Origin: Antedon mediterranea
Taxonomy: Eukaryota; Echinodermata; Crinoidea; Comatulida; Antedonidae
DNA length: 64,000 nucleotides
Reading direction: 5' to 3'
NCBI RefSeq assembly: GCF_964355755.1
Contig: NC_092675.1
Coordinates: forward strand, 17,809,312-17,873,311
Shown here in pieces: positions 22,801-35,700 of the stretch (positions within the stretch are counted from its first letter, which is position 1; every line of letters starts with the position of its first letter). A program made the position numbers and the translations under genes. Under the pieces are notes generated by a model. The model was not told the DNA's origin. It saw only the letters and a program-made list of their open reading frames with translations, and made no database searches.

Positions 22801-25507
22801 GAACAGTTTTAAGTAAAGTTATCTTTACTTCTTCCTTGGTAATGCAGTCATTATACAAAAGGTTCGATTTATTTTAGGATATCGCCATAATACTAGATGT
22901 AAACAAGAAAACAATATATCATAGTATAGGCCTAAAAGGTTATTAGTATAAACTTGAAGGTAGGACACTTAGTAAACTTTATTATACAAAGATATTGTAT
23001 TCCGTTTTATTATCGAATTACGACAGAAAATGATACATGCGCAGTTACCTGTGCAAACTAACACTACGAACTATATAATGTACGGTACAGTTGATGGTAT
23101 TTACATTGACGTTTGTTTAGCAAAAAGGAAATATTGTGTTTGAATAGATGTGATTGCCAAGCAAACAAAATAGGTCAATAAAAGGAGTGTTCTTTTGTTA
23201 ACTTATTTGCCACGGATTGGAAAAGGTGCGAAACTTTCTTAAAATAAAATTTTACAGTTTCCCCCCGCGTTTGTTTGGTTATCAGTATAGAATTTTTTTT
23301 CAATGTTGAAATATTAAGTAAGTCTGTTGCATAGGCCTACACATTCTTTAATCAAATTTATCATAATAAATTTTACAGTTTATGTTGTGATTGCCAATTT
23401 GTTTTCAAAGGCCGGAAGTTTGGTTCTCATGTGAGACCGTTTCCATGCGCTTTGCAAAATAATAGGCCTAAAGCCATCCGGGTTACTTTTTCTTTATAGC
23501 TATTTTAGGCTAGTGAACCATCTGTAGACGGAGAGTGACGGTATTAAAATACATACAGACAATTATTTTAGTAGGCCTATGAGTGAGTAGGTGTCAGTAG
23601 GGGTAATAAAACAAACTATTTTACGAGTTTATTATTCCCAGGGACTAATAAATTAACAATTTTTTTTATTGTCTGTCTGCTCTACCCTTGTCTTATAAGT
23701 AGGCCTAATATTTTCTGAAACTATAATAAATGGTATGAAAGGATGTTGGAAACTAATAAAAACCAGAATTGAATGTAATATATAATGTATAGGTGTGTGC
23801 ATGTTTTATAAACCAAGATACTTACGATGTCTTACCACTTCCCGATGGTCCAAGAATGGCATTCATACCAGGTCTAAAAATACCACTGCAAAATAAACAA
23901 TTAACAATTATCTTTAATAATTGACCGTATAACTAAATTATTCTGTTCTTGCTGTCGCTTGAGAAGTATAGATTGTGAAGTTGTCAACTTCGCTGGATGT
24001 GAATTCGAAGATGATGCCGAGTACGAACACGACAATGATGATGGCCATAGGATGACAAATACGTCATAGATAGTAAAGTTGAAAGATGATTAGAACACCA
24101 TGATAGTGACGATGATGGTCTTAAGGCAACCAATAAATACTTGTTGAGCCTCAACTTTTAAATTGTATTTATTTTTTCTTAATGTACTATATTTTAATAG
24201 GGATCATCATCGAGTCATGCCACCATTCTGAAATAATAGTATAATACTGACACCAAAATCAGGAAAGGGTGACGATTATAGGTATATTATATAATATTGA
24301 CCTAATTGTTCACGGTACCGTTACATAGGTGCTTACGGTACGTTAGTTTCTTTCCATATAAATGTATTACAGTATCATCATTGGAGGTTGACGAACTATT
24401 TTTTAATAACAAAGATTACATATGCCTGATAGATAGGTATACAAGGTATTTGGAACTAGTTTCGGGTTAAACGCATAAACAAACAATAACAAAATTGGAA
24501 AGGCCATATAACAGTAATAAAAATGCAGAACCTGTAATAAACTTACATAATGCTTTCGAATAACAATACGAAGCTTTTTAAAACCGCCATTAATCCTACT
24601 ATAAATCCTACTACTGTATAATGACCGACAATGGTTAAGTCTCTCTGGCTACGAAAACGCACGTAGGACTTATATTATTTTTTAAATCATCGTTGAGTTC
24701 AGGTAGGAAATTAAGCCGTTACCTGTGTGTTTAGTTTCCGGATTATTCTTTTCAACTAGAAAATTATTATTTTCATGCTTCGGTTTTGTTAAACTGTAGG
24801 CATAATACTTTAGTTCAACCGTGGAGAAATTAGTTTCCTATGGTTCAATAAACTTTAAATTTTGATCAAATTTTAAATTGTAAGTATAAGAATATGTATT
24901 AAATTTAAATTAAATCTCGAGTTAGACTAAGAAAGAGCAGATGTAGATTCGTCGACATTATGAGAAATGACACAGATGCAATTTTGTCCTAGATGCTATA
25001 GGACCAATACATTTTAATCTATAGGTTAATCGAATATTTTATACTGTAACGAGTGTGCTTCTTTTCTCGTGCTCATAGTAGGTTTGTGGGAATCAATAGA
25101 TTAAGCCGAGCGACTCACCTGACTGTCTTCAGTATGAATTTGTTTACTTTCTTGCCGTCCACTTTAGCAGGAACTGTGTAGTTTAAGTCGTGAAAAGAGA
25201 GAACGGTCCCCATCTGGTCACCGAATCTGGGTTTAAGTCCATCACTGCTTGGCACACCATTCTTGTCAACTGTAGACTTGTCTATACTGACTTCAGTAGG
25301 AGAAGTAGTACTCTGTGTATTTGAAAATACAGTTGATTCGACAGCATTAGAGGTAGGCCTAATATATGCTTTAGGATTGTCATTACTATCGTTGAGTTCG
25401 TCTTTACCTACGTCCCCGTTTATGTCACTTGTCTGAGGTTCTCCGTTCGGAGGAATAACGTTTAACTCTTCTCCGCTTGTATCATAACCAACGTTCAAAG
25501 TTGCCAT
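14521..25507 (-). CDS. ABCG2: ABCG2-type half transporter, complete, 16 exons
   Basis: Exons: 25507-25119, 23885-23826, 22556-22442, 22093-21941, 21438-21281, 19878-19727, 19366-19289, 18527-18340, 17834-17769, 17539-17454, 17120-17031, 16659-16535, 15990-15836, 15370-15281, 15159-15107, 14668-14521. All are GT-AG and phase-consistent, giving about 701 residues (human ABCG2 has 655; the excess is an acidic, Ser/Thr-rich N-terminus). Order is nucleotide-binding domain then six-helix membrane domain, as in ABCG. Walker A GPSGSGKTS (142-150), Q-loop Gln 188, signature VSGGERKR (248-255), Walker B VLFLDEP (268-274) and H-loop His 305 are all present, so ATP hydrolysis is expected. As a half transporter it should dimerise at the plasma membrane and export hydrophobic compounds or urate-like conjugates. 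Positions matching human Asn436, Phe439 and Arg482 are conserved. The start at 25507 has A at -3 and G at +4. Confidence 0.95.
14845..14962. repeat. MITE, AAGCTCTGTCTACAC family, member 2
   Basis: 118 bp, nearly a full hairpin: starts AAAGCTCTGTCTACAC and ends with the complement GTGTAGACAGAGCTTT. It lies in the last ABCG2 intron. A partial copy of the same end sits just upstream (14810-14830). Confidence 0.85.
18640..18811 (+). repeat. LINE 3'-tail relic
   Basis: Ends in AATAAATG followed by repeated ATGAA units, the usual 3' end of CR1/L2-like non-LTR elements in invertebrates. No reverse-transcriptase frame remains. Similar tail at 28081-28157. Confidence 0.5.
19020..19136. repeat. Minisatellite, ~24-bp unit, about five copies
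   Basis: Imperfect units of the form GGGACGCCTAAGGGCCACT repeat through the region, degrading to the right. It lies in an ABCG2 intron and is more GC-rich than its surroundings. Confidence 0.8.
20361..20483. repeat. MITE with GCTTGGTT...GCGACGCAA ends
   Basis: The left end CTTAAACTTGGTTCCCACTA and the right end TTAATGGAAATCAAGCTTTA are imperfect inverted copies enclosing a GC-richer core with GACGCAA/TTGCGTC. A relative is at 33598-33705 in a TERT intron; a further fragment is near 20536-20575. It lies in an ABCG2 intron. Confidence 0.65.
20739..21255. repeat. Duplicated ABCG2 intron segment, copy 1
   Basis: Direct repeat with 22801-23300 (offset about 2,062 bp). The two are almost identical apart from small indels near 21155-21215. 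This copy abuts the donor side of exon 5; the other lies between exons 2 and 3. No coding content. Confidence 0.88.
21281..25507 (-). CDS. ABCG2: ABCG2 exons 1-5: N-terminus to Walker B
   Basis: Exon 1 encodes ~130 residues of low-complexity N-terminus, ending just before the PGMNAILGPSGSGKTS block of the 60-bp exon 2. Exon 3 carries LLDVLAARKE and the Q-loop; exon 4 DDVVMGTLTIRENLTFSAAL; exon 5 VGTEFIRGVSGGERKR through FLDEPTTGLD. Boundaries follow the ABCG2 pattern closely. A ~510-bp intron segment is duplicated on both sides of exons 3-5 (20739-21255 and 22801-23300). Confidence 0.93.
22801..23300. repeat. Duplicated ABCG2 intron segment, copy 2
   Basis: Partner of 20739-21255. Identity ends after GTATAGAAT, where copy 1 runs on toward exon 5 and this copy runs into unrelated sequence. 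The exon itself was not duplicated. Confidence 0.88.
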
Positions 25508-27726
25508 TCTGAACAACAACACTTAACACCTGGCCTAACTAATAGCTGAACAATAATACACTAATAATTCAGATGTGAACAAAATAAAACAATTCTGCCG
25601 TTATCGATATCTACAACATCACGACCAAACGAAAATTAAAAGCTTTGATAAAAGAGCAGGCATAAGTAGTCAGTGTAGAAGAAACGTTTTACTTGCACAA
25701 AAATGTCACTCACAAATATTTCTTTTGTTTACTTGAGAGGAGTTTTGTTAGCAAAAGAATTGTTAAAGCGTGCTTCGGTGGTTTTTACTAATTCCTTCTC
25801 TGCAATTGGTCGATTTAATTGGAAGATTATAAATAGTCACGATATGGTATATAGGTGAAAGTTTATTATTGGTGAAGAATGTTTTATATCGGTGAAAGTT
25901 TATTAATTATCCATTTGAATTAACAAGCGTCACGCAATCCACACATTTGCGAATGATTCACCCTTCACTTTGCTTGGGACGTCCTTAATTTCCCCAGGGG
26001 GATAGATTAAGATTGATAAAATCTCAACACGTTCTGGAGTGTTGACAAAGTGAAGAGCGTTCTGATGAGTACAACATGAACATAGGTCGTCTGATTACAT
26101 AATATGTACCTCATCATATTCGGTAACTCGTTTTAAAACTCTCACCACATGTGGATGTAGATAGTGTTGATAGTTTGAATCCTTGGGGTAATCGTAAATC
26201 TAACAATCTTACCAGAAGTATGCCTATATAGGCCTACTTATTGTAGTCATATAGGCCTACTGCAAATTGCAATCGTTTTTTAAACTTAATAATGCAGTTT
26301 AATATTATATTTGGCCCTATCCCGCTTTTTAAAAATTTTCAATAAATTTTACTATAGTTGTATAGGCTTGACTTTATTTTGTATTTTTGAGTTTTATATT
26401 GAAATCATCAAACTGTGTTGTTTGTTATATTTATCGTTGTCTTTTAATTATTTTTTATTGATTTTGGCCAAATTCTTACCTTTAGTAAAGGTAAAAGGAA
26501 TGAAAGTTTTGATCACCTCAAGCGCTTCGCACGTACGGATGATCACGGACGGAGGTAACCATTTTTGTTAAAACAATATTAACACCATCCATGTTGAATG
26601 AACAATGCATTCACATTTGTGTATAATGCCACATTTCTGGTGTTAGTGGCCAACTGTTCATTTAACAAAAAATAAAATAAATAATTTATTCCTGTAAAAT
26701 ATGACAATATATTCCGTAATAATAATTGAATTAGACAGAATGCTTAATAATTGTTAGGTCTACAGTGAATAACGTAAGTAATTAAAGGTCTATTGTTTTG
26801 ATTATTATTTTTTTAAATATAAATTGATATCAAGTTTTTTTTTGTATTCGGCCAAGCTATTGAAACGACGATGGCGATCTGATTAATTGATTGAAATAAT
26901 ATAGTAGGCCGCGCCTATACCATCTGTCAATGGAATCCAACGTATTAAATTACACGCATGCAGAGAAGAAACGTACGACATAAAGCACGGAATTGGTGAT
27001 TTTAAAATACTGTAGTTCGTAGAAATTCTAATTTAAAAATCCGACAAACAACTCGTTGCCACGTAACTGCTTGGTTGGTTGTCACAACGTGCTGTAGGTC
27101 AACGCATGTTAAACGCATGTTATTGTTGTTCCACACAAAAATGTTACCGCTGCATTTATGTCTCTAAAAATCCATCAGTAATTTACTACGGATGACACAG
27201 ACATTAGTGTATAAAAATAACAGAAGAACTACACTAAGAATAATACAAATATACAATATATGTTAAAAAGGCTGAAAATAGAATCGAAAAGGCCTAGGTT
27301 ATCGGCATTGTAATCTGCAGTTATGCCAGAAGGAGACGACGCAATTAATCATCAACAAATATAACAGATGTCCTTACGGAGCCATCTTACCATTAGATTC
27401 GTTAGCTCATCATGGTCAGTTGTTTTTGTCCCAAAATCGCATGCATTTTCCATTATAATAGCTTAAAACTATACAATATTATATCGGGCTAAAACAATGT
27501 AATGGCGACTGATGGATGATCCCTTGTGTACAGATCTTTAGGCCAGGTCGATAGGAGGAGGCTGCATAAATAATATTATGATGATGATGATAGATGTCAA
27601 ACCAATAACGATCGATGCGCGAGCATGCAGCAGTTGATGATGTGAATTAGCGATGCGTAGAGAGCGCGGGAACTCAAATTGACTTTCGATCGATAGGCCT
27701 ACTATATTGATTGATTAGCATCATTT

Positions 27727-28275
27727 TTAGCATACCGTATTTATTAATAATAAATACAGTATATAATAATTTATTATTAAACGCCCGCCTTGAATAAACG
27801 CTCCCCACTAACATCGTTTGGAATAACCCCTCCACCTTTCGAATAAACTCCCCGGCGTTATTTTCTTTATCGAGTTAAACGATCAATATTGGAATAGTAT
27901 TTATTAGTAGAATTCCTTGATCTACGATTTACCTCATATGATATTTTATACAAATTTAACTGTCGCCTATTCTAGTAACACTTTTTGATATTATAGTGTT
28001 GTATTCTGGTGGAATGTATTTCATTTATGGAGGAAATATATATATTATAATATAACTGACTCTTTGAGTTATATATAGTAATTGTTTTGCTTTAGTTGCC
28101 CCTGACCATTGTGCTCTGTTTCTGTGTTTTGGTCGAATAAATAAATGAAATGAAATATACCATATTAGGCCTACACCAAAACAACTAGGCCTAATAGCTT
28201 CCAATAAACGGCTAAAACCCTTCCAAATATGTACAATAAACGCCCCGGGGAGTTTATTCTAAAATACGATATTAT
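27727..28275. repeat. Element with inverted ACCGTATTT/AATAAACTCCCC ends
   Basis: The left part contains GAATAAACTCCCCGGCGTT; the right end, read on the minus strand, gives GAATAAACTCCCCGGGGCGTT and a TCGTATTTTAG terminus. The core includes a LINE-like ATGAAATG tail (28081-28157). A related GGGCGTTTATTC fragment lies near 46415. Probably a non-autonomous DNA transposon. Confidence 0.55.
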
Positions 28276-28414
28276 TTTAGGTTTGAATTTATCGACAATT
28301 TCAGAAGAGTGCCGTGAACCGGATCTGCACCGAATACAGGTTGGACAGCAACCAAGGAGAGTATTACCGATAGAAGACTAGCCTATATTACAGGGGCAAC
28401 GTTTAGAGAAAAAA

Positions 28415-28530
28415 GTCTTAAGCAGCATCTTTTTTCTTTTTATTTTGGTAGGAGGATAGACAGAGATTCCTCTTTCTCACTGAGCTCTGTGAATTCTGTT
28501 CCGGCAGTCATAATTATGGGAGCCTCAAAG
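28415..28530. repeat. Dispersed repeat, copy 1
   Basis: Shares AGCAGCATCTTTTTTCTTTT, a TTTTGGTAGGA block, GTGAATTCTGTTCCGG and TCAAAGTGCT with 39955-40060 inside TERT. Family not recognised. Confidence 0.65.
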
Positions 28531-29843
28531 TGCTTTTTCTTCTTGGTTAAATTATCTTTGGATATTTTACGGATTAAATCGCTTACAAACATTGTATTTA
28601 CTATATAAGACTAGCATTATTATTATTTGCTCTGCTCTTGGCCAGTTTAATTTTGATTAAACCATGATTAAACTATTATCTATGGTTATAACGTCTTTAT
28701 TAAATATAATTCGGCCCGTTAGATCCGTAAAGTTGGTAACTTATAACATGGTCAATAGAGAGGGCGCGTTTCTGTTTTTCTACAACGTAGAGGCAAATTC
28801 TTGTGTATTACGATGGTTTTTTTAAACTTTAATTAAGCATCGTTTTGGAACCAACCATCTCTCTTTACTTGTACATGGACAAATAAATATCCTCCAAATG
28901 CAACACAATTTAAACAAATTGTTTCTACAATGATTTCTTCATTCTGCACACAATTATTATTTCCACCAAAATCATAAAACAATTTACAAAACAGACTTTA
29001 ATATATCATTTTACAGGAAATCTAAAAATAATTATTTTAGTTCTTCAGAATATAAACAAATGTAAAGCTTTAATACTTAATATATAAAGCTTGTTTATAA
29101 AAAAAAAACCCAGTATTGCATCTTCAGGGATTTCTTCATCTGATATTACATTAATGTTACTAAATAGATCATAATTTCTATATAATTATATGTATGTATG
29201 TATGAAGTACTATATTTTACCATTTCAGTGGTTCTTCACAATATACACAAGTTCTGGGGTTCTCAACAGACAAAATGCAGCCTACGAGTGCATTATATGG
29301 CCCGCAAGGTGCTACTGCTAAATATAACATGTAGGCCTAACTTTACAAAGCGGTCCTTTAAACTCCATGAGATTCTGGGAGCTTCATCCCATAGACCACG
29401 GAAGTATGTTCTATATAAGATTAGATCTTAGATCGATATCTAGATATTTTTTATCTTTGATGTATGTGTTTTATGTTTTTGTTATCTGTCAAGGGGGTGT
29501 AGATAGAGGTGCTGGTCATCCTTTTCTTTTCGCTGCTTTTTGCCTTGTCAGTGATAAAGTATAATAAATTGTAAAAATAAATAAATAAGATTTGTAATTA
29601 CAATCACCCTGCGTTAGTAGGCCAACAACAATAAAATGTAACATTGTATAATCAAATGTATTCCTCCATGGTATAACACATACATATCAATCACTTGTTT
29701 AGAAAAAAGTATTAAAATATAAATCGAATAAAGTAATTTTCACTGGTATAATATACATTAGCCAAAACAAATAGAAATGAATAGAGTACATCCACATGTA
29801 GGCCCTACTAGACTACTGTAGGATTTGACAATACTAGGCTTTC

Positions 29844-32789
29844 TCAAGAGACAATAGACTTGAAATCTTCCGGGAGAGCTGGCATAGTTGCATCAATCAG
29901 GAGCGGTTTCTATGATAAAACAAAATTCAATACATAGTTCAAGTCAAACTAATGTAAAAAGAAACAACGATTTGGGTAAAATGGCCCAGGTATATGAGAC
30001 CTTAATGTCACTAATTCTAGGTTTTAACAAGATACTAAAGCAATTAACTTCACCTAAAACAAGCTAACCTGGTGATTGCTATTTCAGTGTTAACACCACG
30101 CTTGTAATTTTATTTTATTTCATCATCACCCTACAGTGACCATACATACAGGGTTTAAAGACACAACATATAATATAATTGGTCAAATCACTTTCATGCA
30201 GTTTGTGGGAACCATGTATTGCTTGCATGGACTATCGTTTTAAACACATCAAATATACAGATACATCATACAAATCACAATACAGAAGACATTTTACCAA
30301 ACGTTTTGGTATCTGTTGCTGTTTTCTCAAAAGTTTGATCAACTTTTTGTACAATGATGGATGCTGTTCAAACTTTGTTATTGCTGCTTTACAACCAAGC
30401 CTAAAAAAAAATATATAATGTTAAAATAAGGGAGTACAGTATTCGAGCAGATCTTACTGACTCTGTTCTGTATTTAAACTACAGCATTCTAGTATCATAT
30501 TATTTTAAAGTTTGCATAAAGCACTTTTACCAAACAGTAGGCCATGTAAACCTCAACCTGGTAATTAAGTACACTATTTGTATATTTAGGCTTATATTCT
30601 TAAAGATGTATGGGCCCCCAAAAGCATGAAAAATGAAGGTTATTTTGTAGTTTTAATAAGTAGAAAAAACAGGGGAAAAAAATGTTTTCACTTATTAAAT
30701 GAGAAAATAATTGGTTAAATTCAACCAAAAACCCATTGGCTGGCAGCCAATTTGATTTTTTTTCTCAGATAAATTAATTTCTTTTCGATCAAATTTTTGG
30801 TCAAAATGGATAACTATTATGTGACATTAAAATGGCATAATCAACCAAAAATGTTTTTCATGGGGACAATACATCTTTAATTTATATAGAATGGAAATAT
30901 TTGTATATTTAGGTTTATTTTTTAACTTATATAGAAGGTAATGGCATAGTTTAATAGAGATGAATAAGATAACATTCCAAACATATATAATCGCATCACC
31001 CAGGCCTAGTAATTCTAGAGATTGTATTAGTTATTTTTAAGAAACAAGACAAAAAAATTTGACCAATGTTATTACCAGATAACTTCAGATCGAGTGATTG
31101 TAAATGGCATTTGTTGTTTCTTTAAGTAAAACCTCTTTACTCTACGTCTGTAGAACTTTGAAAACAGCCTAAACAGCATACCTGCAGTTCAGACAAGGAT
31201 AAAGTTGTGAAATTATAGTGAGCAAACATAACATACATAACATAATACATGATAATAGTCAGTGAGCAGAGTAAAGCTCTGTGTACACTATCAAACTAGT
31301 TTGACAAAAAAAGTGTGGTGTGCCAAAATATATGGGCACGTCACACTTTGTCAAACTAGTTTGATAGTGTACACAGAGCTTAAGAGCCTCACCAAACTTG
31401 TTTTTAGCCCAATGTCTTAGATGATGATGTTCGATTTATATAGCGCTTATACAATTTAAAAGATTGTCCCAAAGCGCTGAACAGAAAGAAATTGCAAAGA
31501 AAAAAGAAGTTATGAAAACTATGATAGAGGATGCATTTTTAATAGGATCAGGAAGATTGTTCCACAGTTTAGGAGCTGCAACTGCAAAAGCTCGATCACC
31601 ATAGGTCTTAAGGTGGCTGGGTGGAACAAAAAGTACAGATGGATTAGCGGTCGACACAGAGCCACAGCAGCCTGCGTTTTCTACACTATTACCAACTTAA
31701 AATGTTTCAACTACAAATCTTAGAATATTGCATTGTTGAGAAAACAGACCACTTGAATAAATAAGCATGATCCTAGTTTACATTGAAGTAAAATCAGTAA
31801 GTACTGAAAAATCAACAATTTATATAAGCAACCCCGGTAGCTTGGGGTAACTGGCTGATTTATTTTTACGATGTTTCTGTATAATTAGACCAAAATGGTC
31901 ACTTCAATTTCTTTATTTATCTGAGGTCAAAGGATATTTACAATAAACAATTATAAATCTAACTTTATTGCAGATTTATACAATTTAAAGGCAACTTATC
32001 TTTGAAGGTTATTTATATTATGTCAGTATGTATAAAAATTATCAAACCTGTTTTAGTATTTTTTTAAACTAATTTCAAAATTACCATTTTACTTTTAAAA
32101 ATGTCCACACAGAGGTGGAATGAATGCATTTGCACAAATACAGGGTTAAAACCTTACCTTTAAAAGCTTTTGGATTTTGTTGTGGTTTATATTCCTGGGG
32201 CAAGGTGCGTTGATATGAGTGGAAACGGTATGCTTGCAACAGAAACATTTCATAAATATTCTTCAAACAGATTTCCTTTTTGTTGATCTATAATAAAAAT
32301 GTCATGACATTTGTTTTTAATGAGGGTGATCCATCCAGCATAAGCTGATCATTAGGGACCCTCAAACAATACAAAGAGTAAATACAAAATAAACTATAGA
32401 AATACAAAATTAACAAAGATATAAAAAATATTATTAAAACCAATGCACTATTATTGCTTGTTCAGGTAGGCCTAGTTAAGGTAGATTGTTCATAGTATGA
32501 AATAAATATCTTTTATATAAGATAGTAAACTCCTGTTGAATACATTTCTACAAATCAAAAAGATGAAATCACAAAAATGATTGTGAAATGCATACTTCAT
32601 AAAATGAGGGATCACAAAACATGTGAATATATCTAAAAATAATTTTGCAATAATCCTAAAAATTGTTTCACTCACTCACCTTGGGATCAACATAAATGGC
32701 GGTTTTTGTAAACATACTTTGACATAGTTTACTTTCCATGTTATTTATCAGATCTCCATACCTTGTAATGGACATAGTGAAACGCATGT
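29844..32789 (-). CDS. TERT: TERT C-terminal extension exons
   Basis: Five exons (32789-32680, 32287-32158, 31181-31076, 30400-30298, 29909-29844). Landmarks: KNIYEMFLLQAYRFHSYQ (human TNIYKILLLQAYRFHACV) and a last exon ending MPALPEDFKSIVS-stop, which closely matches the human terminus NPALPSDFKTILD and fixes the 3' end of the gene. By family this domain binds the RNA-DNA duplex and supports processivity. Confidence 0.92.
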
Positions 32790-35700
32790 CTACAAAGGAT
32801 AAAAATGGCAATAATTATCAAACTAGGAAAGTTTAGAAAGATAAATATAGGAAAGTGTTTTCATCACATGATCTAGAAAAGAAACTTCTGCCTAAAAAAT
32901 GTAACACTTTAGATTAATAAAACTCTTCTTGTAAATAAAGCAAAGGTAAAGAAGAACTTTTTTTTCATTCGTAATCTATTTAATTTCTGCTGATATTTCC
33001 ATCAGAATGCAGAGGAATAGGAATTCTAAAAGTATTTGAACTAAGGACCATGGTTAGCAAGCATATTAACCAACAAGTATTTGTGTCTTGGTTAAATATT
33101 ACTTCCTTGATTTTGGAAATTGTGGATATTTGCACATTATAAATCTTATTATCTTATCTTTTGAAGTAGCTAAATTAGCAAGTTAAAAAACAATAAAAAG
33201 AGAGAAGTATTTACCAACATTCACATAACGAGAATAATCGTTCATAACATCAAGTGTTTCTGGGTTGACTAAAATTCCACACCATGGAAATAAGCCTGAA
33301 AAAACAACAGTACATCATAAGCCAAGGTATCCATGTTTTACTGTTAGTAATTGACACATTAAGTACTGTATACAATATATTTATCACTTACCACTACAAG
33401 TTTCAACTTGTTCTCCATTGTAAGTGAAAGGAAAGTTGGCAAGTGTCTTATCAAAGCGAACTTTACAACCAAACCCTTCAATTCCTAGAAAATTAATAAT
33501 TATTACAGTTGTATTTTTTGTTTTTTCTACAATTTTTCTTACGAGAGAGCTTTCACTGAAATTCCACCCTGTTTATAGACAGATGGAGATATACCAATAA
33601 AGCTGGTTTTCCATTTGGACACAATGCAAGAGGATGGGATTGGTTAACTCACTTGCGTTGCGCATACATTGTTGCATTGCGTCCAAGTGGCAACCAAGCT
33701 TAAACCTTTGTTCCCGTTATGATCCAAAGTAATGTGTCTATATAGTAGAGGAAAAATGGAGCAAAAAAAAAAATTAACCGGCAAATTAACATGTATAAAT
33801 ATGTTCTAGGATATATTGGGGTCATAAAAATGGATGATTTAATTTTTGGTTGCAATACACTCCAATCTTTAGGTCTATCTTATTACTAATCGTCCAATCG
33901 CAAGCGACAATTTGAATTATCAGTCCTTTGTGATTGGGTTAAACTAATTGCGGTAGGCACCCAAACTTATACAAATTATCTTTACCATTTTTAGAACTAA
34001 ACACATACAAGATGAGTAGTGGAGTTTTAAAGTGGTTCCTACTATCTAGTTCTTTGTTTTGCTGTTATTGAAAATGCCAAACCAAGTTATAAAATTGTTT
34101 TAAATAGTTTTTTTCAACTTACCAGGAAGTAGTACATTCAAGAAGTGTTCAGCTTTCTTTTTGTCTCTAGTCACAAATAAGTAGTCATCTGTTTGACGGA
34201 CTAGAATCTTTAAATTATAAACACAAAATTTGGGGCTTTTTTAAATCAAAGAAATGCATGGTTTGTGGGAAATTCAAACAAATTTTAACTCTAATTATCA
34301 AACTTCTTTCAGGTGCCGACATAGATCTCAAGTGGGGTAACTTAATTTTTTTTTTATGACTGACGTCTGTGAACGACAATGTCAATTAGTATTACATTCA
34401 TCTGAATGATGCATGAAACTAAGCTAGGACTGTTAAAGCACCTTGATTGGTCCTAACATTGATCAAGGGCTTCTCCCTCGTCCAGTGCCCACCGTGACCA
34501 GAGGAAAGGCATAAGCCAATACAGATGCAGGGGCTGCCATAAAAGTCAGCACCCGATATTCCCAGGTGGTCTCCCATCGAAGCTCTAACCAGGCTCAACG
34601 TTGCTTAACTTTGGTGATCTGATGAGAACCGGTGTTTCAACATGGTAAATCCGTATTTGTAACTTTAATAATTACAGGAATATTGGTATTATGATAACAT
34701 AACTTGTTGTAAACTTGCAAGTTTGTAAGCAATGCACAGATGTTTTTAATTTGCCAGCTTTTTTAAATGTGTGCTATTACAGTAGGACTCTATTAAGGGG
34801 ACAGTTGAAATATATGTTTCAACACTACTTGGGAACTTCTAGTCACTATCCAAAAATTGTCCTTTTGAATTTTCTATGCAATATTTTAAAAGTAAATTAA
34901 TAATTTAATCTCATAATCTTTAAATTGATTTTTGGCTTGGGTTAAAGTTTATCAGATAGCCTGTCAAGATGGTTTAAAATGTTATTTTTTTCAATTACTT
35001 AATACATAATTTTCATAAATACCCCAAATAGAGGAATAAGCAAATTTATGATTTTTTTTGATAATACATACATACAGTGCACATTTATTGCTCTATTAAT
35101 ATATTGTATTGCTAAATTGAGGGAATGAATTCATTTACCCCATCGTCAGCAATACTATAAAGGTGACATAACTCCATATACCCATAGTAGAGTGAAGTAA
35201 AGATAGCTGAAGTGCTGCCACCTTGATCGATCCCACATTGACGGATAAAATAACGTCCGCCTATCTGTATTTGAGATAAAGTGTAAACAAACAAATATTG
35301 TATACATACATACGATACATGCTCGAAAAAAAAAAGTGGATGAATTAATATAATTTGGTTACATTACTACACTGGGTACAAGAGTGGGTATGTGTGGATC
35401 CCACTCTCTATAGGAGCCTATTTTCAACATTAAGGTCAACTTTTAATTGTCTTAACTTAAACTTATAATCCTATTTTTGGGGGTTTCATGGGTTAAAATC
35501 AATCCAACATAGTAAGTATAGGAAAGGTGATGATTTGACAATAATTTTAATGATAATATGAGTTGCATCTGCATTATTAAACTAATCAACAACAAAAATT
35601 AATAAAAATAATTATTTAGCATATCTTTTAAAACAAAATAATATAAAGAACACAAAAATACCTTTACTATATTGTGCATTAACAGCTGTTTCAAAATAGC

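Larger units (their letters stand above)
25508..29843. other. Intergenic region between ABCG2 (5' end) and TERT (3' end)
   Basis: No convincing coding frame. It should contain the ABCG2 promoter (upstream of 25507, minus strand) and the TERT 3' UTR. Repeats seen: a TIR element at 27727-28275, a LINE tail at 28081-28157, and a dispersed repeat at 28415-28530. Several TAGGCCTA palindromes are scattered through it. Confidence 0.6.

Noticed and set aside
31436-31657. Host gene with TYGDRAFAVAAPKLWN
   Set aside because: This is the conserved C-terminal end of non-LTR retrotransposon proteins; annotated as a LINE fragment.
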